8,641 nucleotides of DNA from an uncultured Gemmatimonadota bacterium (lineage in GTDB: Bacteria > Gemmatimonadota > Gemmatimonadetes > Gemmatimonadales > Gemmatimonadaceae). Below, in pieces: positions 7,817 to 8,641 of this stretch (positions are counted from its first letter, which is position 1; every line of letters starts with the position of its first letter). Where the stretch lies: NCBI GenBank assembly GCA_946479895.1, contig CAMLHT010000165.1, forward strand, positions 1 through 8,641, written 5' to 3'. The position numbers were made by a program, and so were the translations under genes. Under the pieces are notes generated by a model, which did no database searches, was not told where the DNA came from, and saw nothing but the letters and a program-made list of their open reading frames with translations.

Positions 7817-8641
7817 TCAATCGTTCGTGGGAGGGGTGAATCCGTATTCCCGAATCTTGCGATACAGCGTCTTGATGGAAATGCCCAGCAGCGCGGCGGC
7901 GCGGCCGCGATGCCACTGCGTCTGCTGGAGGACGGACTCGATGTGGCGGCGCTCGAGGTCGGCCAGGCGCATCGGCGAGCCGACGCGGGCCCCCGGCGCG
8001 AGCAGCTCGACGAGGGTCTGGGCTCGGATCTCCGATCCGTTCGCGGTGCTGACGGCGCGCTCGATGACCGTCCGCAGCTCGCGGACGTTGCCGGGCCACG
8101 AATACTCCTCTAGTGCCGCGAGCGATTCGGGCGAGAGCCGCGGCGCCCGCATGCCCCCGAACTGGGCCGTGAACTGCTGGGCGAGGAGCGGGATGTCCGT
8201 GCGGCGCTCGCGCAGCGGCGGCAGCTCGATCTGCGCATGGCGGAGCTTTTCGTGCAGCGCCTCGCTGAAGCGTCCCTCGCGCGTGAGCACGGCCATCGGG
8301 TGCGCGGTGGTGGCGATGATGCGCGCGCTGAGCTCGAGGCGATGGCCGCCGTTCGGCTCGGGCAGCGTGCCGCGGGTCATGGTGCCCAGCAGCTTGGTCT
8401 GGGCCGTGTGGCTGAGCGCGGCGACTTCGTCGATGAGGACCGTGCCCTGGGCGGCCTGCTCGAGCGCGCCGGCCTTGCGCGTCGCCGCCACGGCATCGTC
8501 ATAGCCGAACAGCTCGGCGTCCAGGAGCTCCGCCGGCAGCGCCGACGCATCGATCTCGACGAGCGATCCCGCCCGGCGCGAGGCGGAGTGGATGGCGCGG
8601 GCGAGCAGGGTCTTCCCCGTTCCCCGCTCGCCGGTGATGAG
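7817..8641 (-). CDS. NtrC-type AAA+ transcriptional regulator with degenerate activator motifs (5' end outside window)
   Basis: The C-terminal 274 residues of a bacterial enhancer-binding protein are visible. They show a Walker A (GERGTGKT, fragment residues 4-11), an ELFG turn (43-46), a Walker B (GTVLIDE, 66-72), a sensor I region (ARIIATTAH, 106-114), PPLRERRTDIPLL (141-153) and WPGNVRELRTVIERA (182-196). A Fis-type helix-turn-helix (about 228-268) with RGRAAALLGISIKTLYRKIR ends the protein. The part between ELFG and Walker B is about 3 residues short, and the GAFTGA loop that contacts sigma-54 is absent. The arginine-finger segment FSEALHEKL carries Ser126 and Lys132 where active members have Arg. 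ATP may still bind, but classical sigma-54 activation is unlikely. Whether an N-terminal receiver exists cannot be seen. It is the most upstream visible gene of the regulator cluster. Confidence 0.93.
   Translation of the reverse strand, partial: LITGERGTGKTLLARAIHSASRRAGSLVEIDASALPAELLDAELFGYDDAVAATRKAGALEQAAQGTVLIDEVAALSHTAQTKLLGTMTRGTLPEPNGGHRLELSARIIATTAHPMAVLTREGRFSEALHEKLRHAQIELPPLRERRTDIPLLAQQFTAQFGGMRAPRLSPESLAALEEYSWPGNVRELRTVIERAVSTANGSEIRAQTLVELLAPGARVGSPMRLADLERRHIESVLQQTQWHRGRAAALLGISIKTLYRKIREYGFTPPTND

Noticed and set aside
7196..8504. Long plus-strand open frames opposite the response regulator and AAA+ gene
   Set aside because: They show no domain pattern, overlap each other in different frames and mirror well-supported minus-strand genes.

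Overview
The window is GC-rich, and every gene I can support lies on the minus strand. The most likely source is a Gram-negative bacterium with an outer membrane: it carries a complete TonB/ExbB/ExbD energy-transduction set with tandem ExbD subunits, plus a membrane-bound pyrophosphatase of the divergent type known from Chlorobium and related phyla. Gemmatimonadota or a neighbouring phylum is my guess from the combination; nothing in the window proves it. Many long open frames on the plus strand are only shadows of GC-rich minus-strand genes. No stretch longer than about 170 bases lacks a gene, and I saw no tRNA, rRNA, CRISPR array, insertion sequence or attachment site.

Read in the direction of transcription (from 8641 down to 1), the window opens with three regulators. 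The 3' part of an NtrC-type AAA+ activator (7817-8641, 5' end outside the window) is followed 6 nt later by an OmpR/PhoB-type response regulator (7142-7810), then 11 nt later by a sensor histidine kinase (5577-7130). The three look like one transcription unit. The AAA+ protein is odd: its GAFTGA loop is missing and both arginine-finger positions are changed, so it probably does not work as an ordinary sigma-54 activator.

After a 90-nt gap with repeated TTGACC half-sites comes the energy-transduction operon tonB-exbB-exbD-exbD (5486 to 3050), closed by a strong intrinsic terminator (3006-3035). Its products should form an inner-membrane ExbB/ExbD proton channel driving a TonB that spans the periplasm and energises outer-membrane receptors. 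Beyond the terminator lies a second TonB-like gene (2033-2908) with an Arg-rich cytoplasmic extension, two Gly-rich segments and a divergent C-terminal domain. It may be an alternative partner for the same motor.

The window ends with hppA (1862 down past position 1), an ion-pumping pyrophosphatase of the divergent subfamily. It has its own candidate promoter and an approximately 127-nt leader rich in hairpins. Two themes run through the window: membrane energetics (PPi-driven pumping, and proton-motive force coupled to the outer membrane) and envelope signalling. The regulators may control the tonB operon beside them, but that link is inference from position only.
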